A stretch of 14,863 nucleotides of DNA, taken from the NCBI GenBank assembly GCA_946011705.1, contig CAMGCA010000015.1:1-14863 (forward strand). The letters run 5' to 3'. The notes below the pieces were generated by a model, which made no database searches, was not told the origin of the DNA, and worked only from the letters and a program-made list of their open reading frames with translations. This document shows, one piece after another, positions 6,243-13,079 of the stretch. Source of the stretch: an uncultured Clostridia bacterium (GTDB taxonomy: Bacteria; Bacillota; Clostridia; Oscillospirales; Oscillospiraceae). The first letter of the stretch is position 1; each line of letters starts with the position of its first letter. The position numbers and the translations under genes are program-made.

Positions 6243-8765
6243 ATGGAGCAATATACAGTAACGGGCATGAGCTGCGCCGCCTGCTCTGCCCGGGTGGAAA
6301 AGGCGGTATCCGGCGTAAAAGGCGTCACCTCCTGCTCGGTGAGCCTGCTGACCAATTCCATGGGCGTGGAGGGAACCGCCTCCGCCGAGGAGATCATCGC
6401 GGCGGTTCGTGAGGCGGGATACGGAGCGGCGCTGAAAAAGAGAAGTAACAATCGGACCGCTCAGCTTTCCTCCGAAGAGGATACGCTGAAGGACAGGGAG
6501 ACCCCCGTTCTGAAAAAGCGGCTCTTCGCATCTCTTGGCTTCTGGATCGCATTGATGTATTTTTCTATGGGGCACATGCTGTGGGGCTGGCCGCTGCCAT
6601 CGTTTTTTGACGGCAACCATGTGGCAATGGGCCTTTTGCAGCTATTGCTGACGGTGATCGTCATGGTCATCAATCAAAAGTTCTTTATCAGCGGCTTCAA
6701 GAGCCTGTGGCACCGTGCGCCGAATATGGACGCATTGGTTGCGCTGGGCGCTACGGCAGCCTTTGGCTATAGCACCTTCGCCCTGTTTGCCATGACGGAC
6801 GCCCAGGTTAAGGGCCAGATGGATGCGGTCATGGTCTATATGGACGAATTCTACTTTGAGTCCGCCGCTACGATTCTGACCCTGATTACCCTGGGCAAAA
6901 TGCTGGAAGCCCGTTCCAAGGGAAAGACCACGGACGCTCTGAAGGGGCTGATGAAGCTGGCACCCAAAACCGCAACCCTTCTGCGGGACGGCATGGAAAC
7001 TACCGTGCCCATTGAGCAGGTGGTGAAGGGCGACGTCTTTGTGGTGCGTCCCGGAGAAAACATCCCTGTAGACGGGGTAGTTTGCGAAGGAAACAGTGCC
7101 GTTGACGAGTCCACCCTGACAGGCGAGAGCATTCCCGTGGACAAATCGGCGGGAAGCATGGTTTCCGCGGGAACGCTGAATCAGTCGGGCTTTCTGCGCT
7201 GTGAAGCCACCAGAGTTGGTGAGGACACCACCCTTTCCCAGATCATTCAGATGGTCAGCGATGCAGCAGCCACAAAAGCCCCCATTGCCAAGGTTGCGGA
7301 CAAGGTCTCCGGCGTCTTTGTCCCCGCGGTGATTGCCATTGCGGTAGTAACCGTGATTGTATGGCTTATCGCCGGTCAGACTGTAGGGTTTGCTCTGGCA
7401 CGGGGTATCTCCGTCCTGGTTATCAGCTGCCCCTGTGCGCTGGGTCTTGCCACGCCTGTGGCCATCATGGTGGGCAACGGTATGGGCGCAAAGAATGGAA
7501 TTCTGTTCAAGACCGCTGTGTCTTTGGAGGAAACCGGAAAAGTGCGGATCGTAGCGCTGGATAAAACCGGAACCATCACCCAGGGAGCGCCGAAGGTCAC
7601 AGATATTCTGCCCGCGGAGGGTGTGGAAGAAAAGGAACTGCTGTCCCTGGCTCATGCGTTGCAACAGACCAGCGAGCACCCCCTGGCCCGGGCCATTCAC
7701 CACAGAGCCGAGGAGGACGGTCTGACGGCAGCCGAGGTCGAGCAGTTCCAGGCGCTTCCCGGTAATGGACTGACCGCACAGCTAAATGGTTCTGCCCTGT
7801 TGGGCGGCAGCTGCCAGTTTATCAGCGGACAGATTCCGGTGCCCGCAAAGATGAAAGAAAGATCTGAACATCTCTCGGAGGAAGGAAAAACCCCGCTGTT
7901 CTTTGCCAAGGACGGTGCGCTCTGCGGCATCATTGCCGTGGCGGATACCATTAAGGAGGACAGCCCCCAGGCCATTGCCGAAATGCGGAACATGGGCATC
8001 CATGTGGTGATGCTCACCGGCGATAACGAACGCACTGCAAAGGCCATCGGTGCAAAGGCCGGCGTGGATGAAGTGATCGCGGGTGTCCTTCCCGACGGAA
8101 AGGAAAGCGTAATCCGCAAATTGCATCAAAAAGGAAAAGTCATCATGGGCGGTGACGGCACCAACGACGCGCCTGCCCTGACCAGCGCCGATATCGGCAT
8201 CGCCATTGGCGCGGGCGCTGATGTTGCCATCGACGCGGCGGATGTGGTGCTGATGAAAAGCCGCCTGTCCGATGTGCCTGCGGCCATCCGCCTGAGCCGC
8301 GCGACGCTGCGCAACATTCATGAAAACCTGTTCTGGGCGTTTATCTACAACACCATCGGTATCCCGCTGGCGGCAGGCGTCTTTATTCCGTTGCTCGGCT
8401 GGCAGCTGAACCCCATGTTCGCCGCGGCGGCCATGAGCCTGTCCAGCTTCAGCGTTGTCAGCAACGCCCTGCGCTTGAATTTCTTCCGGATGCACGATTC
8501 CACACGGGATCATAAAATCAAAATAAAATCTACTGCTGAAAAGGAGACAAAACCCATGAAAAAGACACTGAAAATCGAAGGCATGATGTGCGGGCATTGC
8601 GAGATGCACACAAAAAAGGCGCTGGAAGCCCTTGACGGCGTGACCAAGGCCGAAGTCAGCCACAAGACCGGCACTGCGGTGGTAACGCTGGAAAAAGAGG
8701 TTTCCGATGAAGTTCTGAAGAAGGCCGTTGCCGACCAGGGCTATGAGGTAACAGACATTCAATAA
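6243..8765 (+). CDS. copA: Cu(I)-exporting P-type ATPase with C-terminal CopZ-like domain
   Basis: A protein of 840 residues. The N-terminal HMA domain has GMSCAAC (Cys11, Cys14). Membrane segments lie at about 95-150, 160-190, 205-220 and 355-400. The actuator loop has TGES (293-296), the metal site is CPC (396-398), the phosphorylated Asp440 is in DKTGT, SEHP lies at 477-480, TGDN at 592-595 and GDGTNDAP at 637-644. Tyr702-Asn703 and MSLSS (731-735) in the last helices are the P1B-1 signature for Cu(I). After the last helix a second HMA domain begins at Met772 with MMCGHC (Cys783, Cys786), an unusual C-terminal addition. It pumps cytoplasmic copper out under CsoR control. AAGGAGG at 6221-6227 is 15 nt from the ATG, somewhat far; the nearer GTG at 6232 is out of frame. 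Confidence 0.95.
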   Translation: MEQYTVTGMSCAACSARVEKAVSGVKGVTSCSVSLLTNSMGVEGTASAEEIIAAVREAGYGAALKKRSNNRTAQLSSEEDTLKDRETPVLKKRLFASLGFWIALMYFSMGHMLWGWPLPSFFDGNHVAMGLLQLLLTVIVMVINQKFFISGFKSLWHRAPNMDALVALGATAAFGYSTFALFAMTDAQVKGQMDAVMVYMDEFYFESAATILTLITLGKMLEARSKGKTTDALKGLMKLAPKTATLLRDGMETTVPIEQVVKGDVFVVRPGENIPVDGVVCEGNSAVDESTLTGESIPVDKSAGSMVSAGTLNQSGFLRCEATRVGEDTTLSQIIQMVSDAAATKAPIAKVADKVSGVFVPAVIAIAVVTVIVWLIAGQTVGFALARGISVLVISCPCALGLATPVAIMVGNGMGAKNGILFKTAVSLEETGKVRIVALDKTGTITQGAPKVTDILPAEGVEEKELLSLAHALQQTSEHPLARAIHHRAEEDGLTAAEVEQFQALPGNGLTAQLNGSALLGGSCQFISGQIPVPAKMKERSEHLSEEGKTPLFFAKDGALCGIIAVADTIKEDSPQAIAEMRNMGIHVVMLTGDNERTAKAIGAKAGVDEVIAGVLPDGKESVIRKLHQKGKVIMGGDGTNDAPALTSADIGIAIGAGADVAIDAADVVLMKSRLSDVPAAIRLSRATLRNIHENLFWAFIYNTIGIPLAAGVFIPLLGWQLNPMFAAAAMSLSSFSVVSNALRLNFFRMHDSTRDHKIKIKSTAEKETKPMKKTLKIEGMMCGHCEMHTKKALEALDGVTKAEVSHKTGTAVVTLEKEVSDEVLKKAVADQGYEVTDIQ
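8556..8765 (+). CDS. Possible internally initiated CopZ-like copper chaperone
   Basis: Within copA and in the same frame, AAGGAG (8541-8546) lies 9 nt before an ATG at 8556 that opens exactly at the second HMA domain (MKKTLKIEGMMCGHCEMHTK). Independent translation would give a 69-residue soluble protein with Cys12 and Cys15, the size and form of CopZ, which delivers Cu(I) to CopA. The placement suggests that a separate copZ lost its stop or spacer and fused to copA while keeping its own start. The parallel is E. coli copA, which makes a chaperone from the same gene by frameshifting. Whether this start is used is not known; the fused domain alone is also a valid reading. Confidence 0.45.
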   Translation: MKKTLKIEGMMCGHCEMHTKKALEALDGVTKAEVSHKTGTAVVTLEKEVSDEVLKKAVADQGYEVTDIQ

Positions 8766-8822
8766 TCCACTGCGGGGATAGTTGATTGCCTGTTTTCTGA
8801 ACCTGCGAAAAACAATACTTCG

Positions 8823-8851
8823 CCGGGTATGGGCTGATTGCCCATGCCCGG
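8823..8851 (+). terminator. Strong hairpin after copA, T-tail missing
   Basis: CCGGGTATGGGC, loop TGATT, GCCCATGCCCGG forms a 12-bp stem with one mismatch or G-U pair. The following bases are TGCTCCATTATG instead of a T run, so the tail seems to be replaced by the start of the TfoX stub. It may be a damaged terminator or only a structured leader. Confidence 0.5.
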
Positions 8852-8860
8852 TGCTCCATT

Positions 8861-9073
8861 ATGCAGCTGATTCAGGTGGGAATCGAAACCCCGGAGGCTT
8901 TGCGGCAAGTCGGAGCCAAAGCCGCGTGGCTGAAAATTCAGGAGATCGATCCGTCCGCCTGCATCCATCGCCTGCTGGCTTTGGAGGGCGCGATTCAGGG
9001 TGTGAAAAAGTCTGGGCTTTCGGATGCCGTGAAAGCAGACCTGAAAGCGTTCTATCAGGAGCACAAGCTATAA
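8861..9073 (+). pseudogene. TfoX C-terminal-domain protein, N-terminally shortened
   Basis: Seventy codons: MQLIQVGIETPEALRQVGAK onward, with LLALEGAIQGV and LSDAVKADLKAFY. This matches the helix-hairpin-helix-like C-terminal domain of TfoX/Sxy, which in Clostridia also occurs as a stand-alone protein of about 80-90 residues. The usual opening 'L-x-NIG-x-x-x-E-x-QL' is missing: in-frame sequence upstream (GLIAHARCSI) has no resemblance to it and belongs to the hairpin after copA. There is no ribosome site before the ATG at 8861. I therefore read it as a 5'-truncated gene. Its function, even when complete, is poorly known. Confidence 0.6.
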
Positions 9074-9076
9074 AAA

Positions 9077-9103
9077 ATGGGAGCCGCCAAAAACGGTTCC
9101 CAT
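9077..9103. terminator. Bidirectional hairpin terminator
   Basis: ATGGGAGCCG, loop CCAAAAA, CGGTTCCCAT: a 10-bp stem with one G-U pair. On the plus strand it is followed by TTTGC. On the minus strand the stem is followed by six Ts, so it would work better for leftward transcription. Confidence 0.65.
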
Positions 9104-9199
9104 TTGCACCCTAACATATTTAGTCTACCATATTTGAAGCCCCGTGTCCATTCTCAGTTTCTCCAACTTTTATCGCTCATTCTTGTGTATCATCCCATC

Positions 9200-9228
9200 T
9201 TGCAAAACAAGGGAATCTACGCTATTAT
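9200..9228 (+). promoter_or_regulatory. Predicted promoter of the short transcript unit before the SDR gene
   Basis: TTGCAA (9200-9205) and TATTAT (9223-9228) lie 17 bp apart. AAGGAG (9241-9246) follows, 8 nt before an ATG at 9255, so a transcript with a ribosome site is likely to start near 9235. Confidence 0.45.
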
Positions 9229-9234
9229 GAAGAT

Positions 9235-9371
9235 ACAAAAAAGGAGTGAGTCCAATGTACTAAGGTTTCTCCAAATCCGTAGAAAGCGAGGTTAACCACA
9301 GATGGAACCCACCTATGAGAAGGAATAACCCTCGACGGTTGCAGTGAGTAGGCAACAGGTCGAGGGTTATT
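9235..9371 (+). other. Short promoter-RBS-terminator unit with a two-codon ORF
   Basis: After the promoter and AAGGAG, the ATG at 9255 reads Met-Tyr-TAA. Beyond the stop the same frame stays open for 27 codons to a TGA at 9345-9347. A strong terminator hairpin closes the unit. The arrangement (promoter, good ribosome site, very short ORF, large hairpin) resembles small type I toxin or leader-peptide loci of Firmicutes, but no hydrophobic toxin is encoded. It may be a toxin locus with its core deleted, a small RNA, or a leader for the SDR gene. I do not recognise it. The rest of the 9104-9300 gap shows nothing else. Confidence 0.3.
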
Positions 9372-9377
9372 TCTTTT
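9324..9377 (+). terminator. Long-stem Rho-independent terminator
   Basis: AATAACCCTCGAC (9324-9336) pairs perfectly with GTCGAGGGTTATT (9359-9371). Inside it, GTTGC (9338-9342) pairs with GCAAC (9352-9356). TTCTTTT follows. It ends the short transcript just before the SDR promoter. Confidence 0.8.
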
Positions 9378-9404
9378 GCCTTTATGTCAGAATTACGCTA
9401 TAAT
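9376..9404 (+). promoter_or_regulatory. Predicted promoter of the SDR gene
   Basis: TTGCCT (9376-9381) and a perfect TATAAT (9399-9404) are 17 bp apart. The start near 9411 gives a leader of about 40 nt before the ATG at 9452. Confidence 0.65.
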
Positions 9405-9451
9405 GTCCTCAAACACTACACACAGACAATAATTTTTGCAGGAGATTAACC

Positions 9452-10156
9452 ATGTTCCAAAACAAAGTAATCGTCATCACCGGGGGTGCCAACGGCATTG
9501 GTAAGTGTATCGCTGAGGAATTTCAGAAAAACGGCGCCCATGTTTGCGTCATTGACCAGTCAGAAGGCGACCACTATGTGGGCGATCTTACCGACAAGGC
9601 TACACTGGAGGACTTTGCGCAAAGGGTTATCGAGAAGTATGGTCGTGTGGATGTGCTGGTGAACAACGCACCGCCCCTGTTCTTGGGGCTGAACGAATGC
9701 ACCTATGAGCAGTTCCAGCAGTCCATGGCAATCGGCGTTACCGCACCGTTCTACCTGAGCAAGCTGTTCGCGCCATACTTCGCCCCGGGGAGCAGCATCA
9801 TCAACATCTCTTCCTCCCGGGATCGGATGAGCCAGCCCCAGAGCGAAAGCTACACCGCTGCCAAGGGCGGAATTTCCGCTCTGACCCATGCGCTGGCAGT
9901 CAGCTTCGCCGGAAAGGTGCGGGTCAACTCCATCTCCCCCGGCTGGATCGACACGGCTTACACCATCTACGAAGGCCCCGATGCCATCCAGCAGCCTGCG
10001 GGCCGGGTGGGCAATCCCCTGGACATCGCCAACATGGTGCTGTTCCTGGCATCCAGTAAAGCCGGCTTCATCACCGGCGAAAACATCTGCATCGATGGCG
10101 GTCAGACCCGGCTCATGATTTACCACGGCGACAACGGCTGGACGCTGAATCCCTAG
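9452..10156 (+). CDS. Short-chain dehydrogenase/reductase (SDR family)
   Basis: A protein of 234 residues, a normal classical SDR length. The Rossmann NAD(P) motif TGGANGIG is at 10-17, NNA at 71-73, a catalytic Ser in the run at 120-122, and Tyr134-x3-Lys138 in YTAAK. The segment SPGWIDT and the end segment FITGENICIDGG are also standard. Asp35 at the end of the second strand (VCVIDQ) suggests NAD rather than NADP, as is usual for the family. The substrate cannot be inferred. AGGAGA lies about 8 nt before the ATG at 9452. The phosphoesterase gene follows after 53 nt on the same strand and may be cotranscribed. Confidence 0.92.
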   Translation: MFQNKVIVITGGANGIGKCIAEEFQKNGAHVCVIDQSEGDHYVGDLTDKATLEDFAQRVIEKYGRVDVLVNNAPPLFLGLNECTYEQFQQSMAIGVTAPFYLSKLFAPYFAPGSSIINISSSRDRMSQPQSESYTAAKGGISALTHALAVSFAGKVRVNSISPGWIDTAYTIYEGPDAIQQPAGRVGNPLDIANMVLFLASSKAGFITGENICIDGGQTRLMIYHGDNGWTLNP

Positions 10157-10209
10157 GGAGCCTTTGAAATTGCGGTGGCGTTGATTGAAAAAGAATTGGA
10201 GTGAGGAAA

Positions 10210-10482
10210 ATGGCAAAACGAATTGCTGTCCTTTCCGACACCCACGGGCTGCTCCGCCCGGAGGTGCTGTCTGTGATTTCCGGCTGTGACGCCATCATTC
10301 ACGGCGGCGACATCAACAAGCCGGAAATCATCGACAGACTGAAAGAAATCGCTCCGGTTTATGTAGTCCGAGGCAACAATGACAAAGCGTGGGCAAAACA
10401 CATCCCCGCAACGCTGACCTTCCAGATTGAGGACTGCCGGTTCTTTCTGGTGCACAACAAAAAGGAAATGCCCAAAACTTGA
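10210..10482 (+). pseudogene. YfcE/MJ0936-type metallophosphoesterase, truncated
   Basis: Ninety residues from the ATG at 10210, with GGAG 8 nt upstream; a GTG at 10201 is less likely. It shows the family metal motifs SDTHG (residues 7-11), GGDI (about 33-36) and GNND (about 57-60). After FFLVHNKKEMPK the ORF ends abruptly in Thr-stop. Family members run to about 155-170 residues and need the later GHTH-type motif for metal binding, which is missing. At about 10472-10478 the sequence changes to integrase sequence in another frame. The gene was cut by a recombination event and should be inactive. Confidence 0.85.
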
Positions 10483-11296
10483 TCAGATCAAGGCTTATGA
10501 CATTGAGCAATTTCTGAAACAGCTTCGCCGGAGCAAGGCTTCCAATTCCCGGATCTCCCAGTGCCGGGGGATGCTGTTTCAGATTTTCAACAAGGCAGTT
10601 GCCAACGACCTGATCCCCAAGAATCCGGTGCGGTTCGCGGAGAAAATGCGCAAGGGCCCGCCCAGACGGAAGGAAGCTTTCACAGCCGAAGAAGTCCAGC
10701 TTCTTATGGACAACCTTCCCGAAAACCAGATTGGATGGAGCATCCGACTGATGCTGGGCACGGGAATGCGCACCCAGGAGCTGCTGGGACTGGAACCCCG
10801 GCACATCGCCGAGGACGGCTCCACCATCACCATCGAGCAGGCAGTGTGCATGGACAAAGGCACGGCGACGCTGGGTACGCCCAAATCCTTTGACAGCTAC
10901 CGCTGTATCCCGGTGCCTGAAAACCTCCGATACTACGCAGTGCTGCTCCGGGACACGTCGGATAAATTCATCTGGGAATCTCCCAGAAAGCCGGGGATGC
11001 CCTGCAACCCTTCCACCTTCCGAACCCAGTTTCAGAAGGCGGTGAAGGGGGTGGAGGGGGTTCGGGTGCTGACGCCCCACAGCTGCCGACACACCTATGT
11101 TTCTCAAATGCAAATGCTGGACGTGGACCTGGCGACCATCCAGAGCATCGTGGGTCACGCTGATGTGGACATGACAAAGTATTATCTGCACGTTCAGGAG
11201 CCGGTGAAATTGGCGGCAATTGAGAAGTTTTCCAGTGCCTTTTCCGGGGGAAAAGACCCGGATTTGGACGTATTGGACCACATGGAACCGTTGTAA
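10475..11296 (+). pseudogene. Tyrosine integrase lacking its N-terminal region
   Basis: From Lys (codon 10475), 273 residues: the end of the core-binding domain (KLDQIKAYDIEQFLKQLRRS) and a full catalytic domain. The catalytic residues are all visible: Arg at 10769 (GTGMRTQELL), His-x-x-Arg at 11078-11089 (HSCRHTY), His at 11156 (VGHAD) and Tyr at 11180 or 11183 (KYYLH). Integrases of this type are usually 370-400 residues with an N-terminal arm-binding domain; that part and the start are missing, replaced by the phosphoesterase fragment. The open frame extends back only to a TTG at 10427 without a ribosome site, so expression is doubtful. It directly abuts an attP-like site, which identifies its original function: integration at tRNA-Ala. 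Confidence 0.85.
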
Positions 11297-11317
11297 TTCC
11301 GGTACGATTCCGGTACG
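11296..11317 (+). repeat. Paired 11-bp direct repeats, probable integrase arm sites (left)
   Basis: ATTCCGGTACG occurs twice in exact tandem (11296-11306 and 11307-11317), starting at the last base of the integrase stop codon. A similar pair lies right of the tRNA-like core. Tandem direct repeats flanking a core are typical sites for the arm-binding domain of tyrosine integrases. Confidence 0.7.
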
Positions 11318-11397
11318 GCGAGTAACGTAAACTTATGGTTAACGCCCCGGTTCAGAAAATACGGATTATACAGCGATTATTCACGATTATAACAAGA

Positions 11398-11432
11398 AAG
11401 AGTCCTGAAAACCAGTGGTTTTCAGGACTCTT
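11398..11432 (-). terminator. tRNA-type terminator beside the att core
   Basis: AAGAGTCCTGAAAACCA and TGGTTTTCAGGACTCTT are perfect 17-bp inverted repeats around a single G. On the minus strand the hairpin begins at the CCA end of the tRNA fragment and is followed by TTTCTTGTT, a normal tRNA-gene terminator. Confidence 0.75.
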
Positions 11433-11476
11433 GGTGGAGATAAGCGGGATCGAACCGCGGACCTCTTGAATGCCAT
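11432..11476 (-). repeat. tRNA-Ala(GGC) 3' fragment, probable attachment core
   Basis: Read on the minus strand, these 45 nt match tRNA-Ala from the anticodon loop (with GGC as positions 34-36) through the anticodon-stem 3' side TCAAG, variable loop AGGTC, T-loop GGTTCGATCC and acceptor TATCTCC-A-CCA. The 5' half is absent: beyond 11476 nothing resembles GGGGATATAGCTC. One T-stem pair is broken (C at position 49 against T65). It is not a working tRNA. Such 3' tRNA copies are the crossover cores of tRNA-targeting integrases. Confidence 0.8.
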
Positions 11477-11586
11477 GCATTGGAAATGAATATCATTTGA
11501 TATTTATGCAATAATTAGTCCAATAGGTCCAGAAAAATCGCATAAAAATCCATTATATATCAGTTGGTGCATAGTGTTTCGTCGTG

Positions 11587-11609
11587 ATTCCGGTATGCGT
11601 TCCGGTACG
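11587..11609 (+). repeat. Paired 11-bp direct repeats, probable integrase arm sites (right)
   Basis: ATTCCGGTATG (11587-11597) and GTTCCGGTACG (11599-11609) each differ from the left repeat ATTCCGGTACG at one base and have the same orientation. They lie about as far to the right of the tRNA-like core (110 bp) as the left pair lies to its left (114 bp), completing an attP-like layout. In the gap from 11297 to 11697 I also see AATATCA-TT-TGATATT (11489-11504) and the hairpin at 11628. Confidence 0.65.
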
Positions 11610-11627
11610 ATCTGTTTCGCAGTTTTT

Positions 11628-11644
11628 GGGGTGTTTCGCACCCC
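11628..11644. other. Short GC-rich hairpin before the Fic gene
   Basis: GGGGTG-TTTCG-CACCCC is a perfect 6-bp stem, preceded by TTTTT and followed by TGATT, so it is not a standard terminator in either direction. TTTCGCA also occurs twice here, at 11614 and 11634. Role unknown. Confidence 0.35.
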
Positions 11645-11697
11645 TGATTCGGAGCGCATATTCAGTCTATAAAAACCGCTGAAAGGATAATGAGATT

Positions 11698-12636
11698 ATG
11701 CAATTCATTTCAACAAAAACAGCCTCGGAAAAATGGGGTATTACAGAGCAACTGGTTCGTCGCTATTGCAGGCAAAGCCGTATTCCCGGCGTAGTGCAAA
11801 GGGACGGCGCATGGCTGATTCCGGAAGATGCCAAGAGACCGATGAAAATAGAACCGGGTGTAAAAGAGCCGGTGGTGCTACCGGCACTGGCGCAGAAGCT
11901 GCTCCGGCAGAAAAAGAAGAAAAGCTATCACGGGCTGTACGACTACGTCCAGATCAATCTGACCTATAGCTCCTGCCGCATGGCAAGCAACCGCCTGACC
12001 AGACAGCAGGTGGAAACCATCTTCTCGAAAGGGAAAGTGTCGGTGTCCTTCGAGCCCATGAAGGTGTCCGACTTGGTGGAGGTGCTGAACCACTGTGTCT
12101 GCGTAGACTACATCCTCGACCATGCGCAGGAACCGCTGACCCCGAAATTCATCAAGGATCTCCACTACCAGCTGGTCTTTGGTACGGTGGATGACCGTCG
12201 GAAACGGGTTGCGCCGGGGCAGTACCGAAGCCCCAAATCCTCCCGCAGAGTGCCCTTCATGCTGCCGGCAGATCAAGTTGGCCCCAAGCTGAAAGCCCTG
12301 ATTGCGGAATATGAAGCGCTGACGGAGGTGGAGCGCCGGGACATTCTGCGATTCCATGTGCGCTTTGAGCGGATTTTCCCCTTTGAGGATTGCAACGGCA
12401 GAATCGGTCGGCTGATTCTGTTCAAGGAATGCCTGCGCCACGATGTGATGCCCTTCATCATTGACGATAAACGGCGCAACCGATATCTGGAGGGACTCCG
12501 GGAATGGGACGATGATCCCGGTATTCTCACGGAAGTGGTGATGGAAGCCCAAAGCCGCTTTGATGCCCAGATTCAGCTGCAAAACCTATCGGAGCACCGG
12601 CACAATTTCCTGTCGGCAGGCGTTATGGAGGACTGA
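11698..12636 (+). CDS. Fic-fold protein with N-terminal helix-turn-helix, catalytic His replaced
   Basis: A protein of 312 residues. Residues 1-50 look like a small helix-turn-helix (TASEKWGITEQLVRRYCRQS, then DGAWLIPEDAKRP, as in excisionase-like domains). The Fic domain covers about 80-280. Its signature, normally HPFxDGNGRxGR, reads FPFEDCNGRIGR (227-238): the catalytic His is Phe227 and the first Gly is Cys232. The ATP-contacting Asn, Gly and both Arg remain. The inhibitory motif, normally (S/T)xxxE(G/N), reads S-C-R-M-A-S (92-97), so its Glu is Ala96. Ordinary AMP transfer is unlikely; a binding or regulatory role, or altered chemistry, is possible. AAGGA is about 10 nt before the ATG. 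tnpV follows after 2 nt, so the pair travels as a unit. Confidence 0.88.
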   Translation: MQFISTKTASEKWGITEQLVRRYCRQSRIPGVVQRDGAWLIPEDAKRPMKIEPGVKEPVVLPALAQKLLRQKKKKSYHGLYDYVQINLTYSSCRMASNRLTRQQVETIFSKGKVSVSFEPMKVSDLVEVLNHCVCVDYILDHAQEPLTPKFIKDLHYQLVFGTVDDRRKRVAPGQYRSPKSSRRVPFMLPADQVGPKLKALIAEYEALTEVERRDILRFHVRFERIFPFEDCNGRIGRLILFKECLRHDVMPFIIDDKRRNRYLEGLREWDDDPGILTEVVMEAQSRFDAQIQLQNLSEHRHNFLSAGVMED

Positions 12637-12638
12637 TT

Positions 12639-12986
12639 ATGAAGATTGCTTACATCCCCGTGGGAGACTACTGCATCCCCAATCTGGAACTGCCCCAGCA
12701 ATCCCGCCCCATCGGCAAATGGGGCAGAATGCACCGCCACTACCTGGAAACATACCACCCCATTCGGTTCAATCAGCTCATCCTCTCCGGCACCCTCTGG
12801 ACGTATCTAGCCGACCTGAACGAACAGGCGCAGGCGCGTATGGAAACGCTGATCGCACAAATGAAAACCGCAGAGGGCGTTACCGAGAGCTTGAAAGCAA
12901 ACGATCCTATGGCGTGGGTGCAGAGGATGAACAGCATCCAAGCTAGGGCGGAGGAGATTATAGTAGAGAAATTAATCTTATACTAA
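12639..12986 (+). CDS. tnpV: TnpV-family transposon-encoded protein
   Basis: A protein of 115 residues with features of TnpV: start VGDYCIPNLELP, PIGKWGRMHRHYL, ILSGTLWTYLADLNEQAQAR, then AEGVTESLKANDPMAWVQRM and a charged helical end. TnpV occurs in clostridial mobile elements; its biochemical role is not established, and I know it only as a family marker. GGAGG (12627-12631) lies inside the end of the Fic gene, 7 nt before the ATG, giving translational coupling. The C-terminus (EEIIVEKLILY) looks complete. The AT-rich sequence beginning right after the stop marks a change in base composition. In 12987-13145 I see only a leftward terminator. Confidence 0.85.
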   Translation: MKIAYIPVGDYCIPNLELPQQSRPIGKWGRMHRHYLETYHPIRFNQLILSGTLWTYLADLNEQAQARMETLIAQMKTAEGVTESLKANDPMAWVQRMNSIQARAEEIIVEKLILY

Positions 12987-13079
12987 CTCCTGCGTTCTTT
13001 TACATAAGTAACACAATGTTGGTAAATTGTGAATATAATTGGTCGATTCATCTTCTAAACGATACTAATTAATACAAAA

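Noticed and set aside
6232..6260. GTG at 6232 as the copA start, better spaced from AAGGAGG
   Set aside because: It is out of frame with copA and reaches a stop after a few codons.
6642..7703. 353-codon and other minus-strand ORFs inside copA
   Set aside because: Shadows caused by GC-rich codons of the ATPase.
9077..9295. 72-codon plus-strand ORF after the TfoX stub
   Set aside because: It starts inside a terminator hairpin, has no ribosome site and shows no family resemblance.
10328..11281. 317-codon minus-strand ORF over the integrase
   Set aside because: Antisense of a catalytic domain with all tyrosine-recombinase residues; no start signal or family pattern.
11432..11476. A functional tRNA-Ala gene
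   Set aside because: Only positions from the anticodon loop to the CCA end exist; no D arm or 5' acceptor strand, and one T-stem mismatch.
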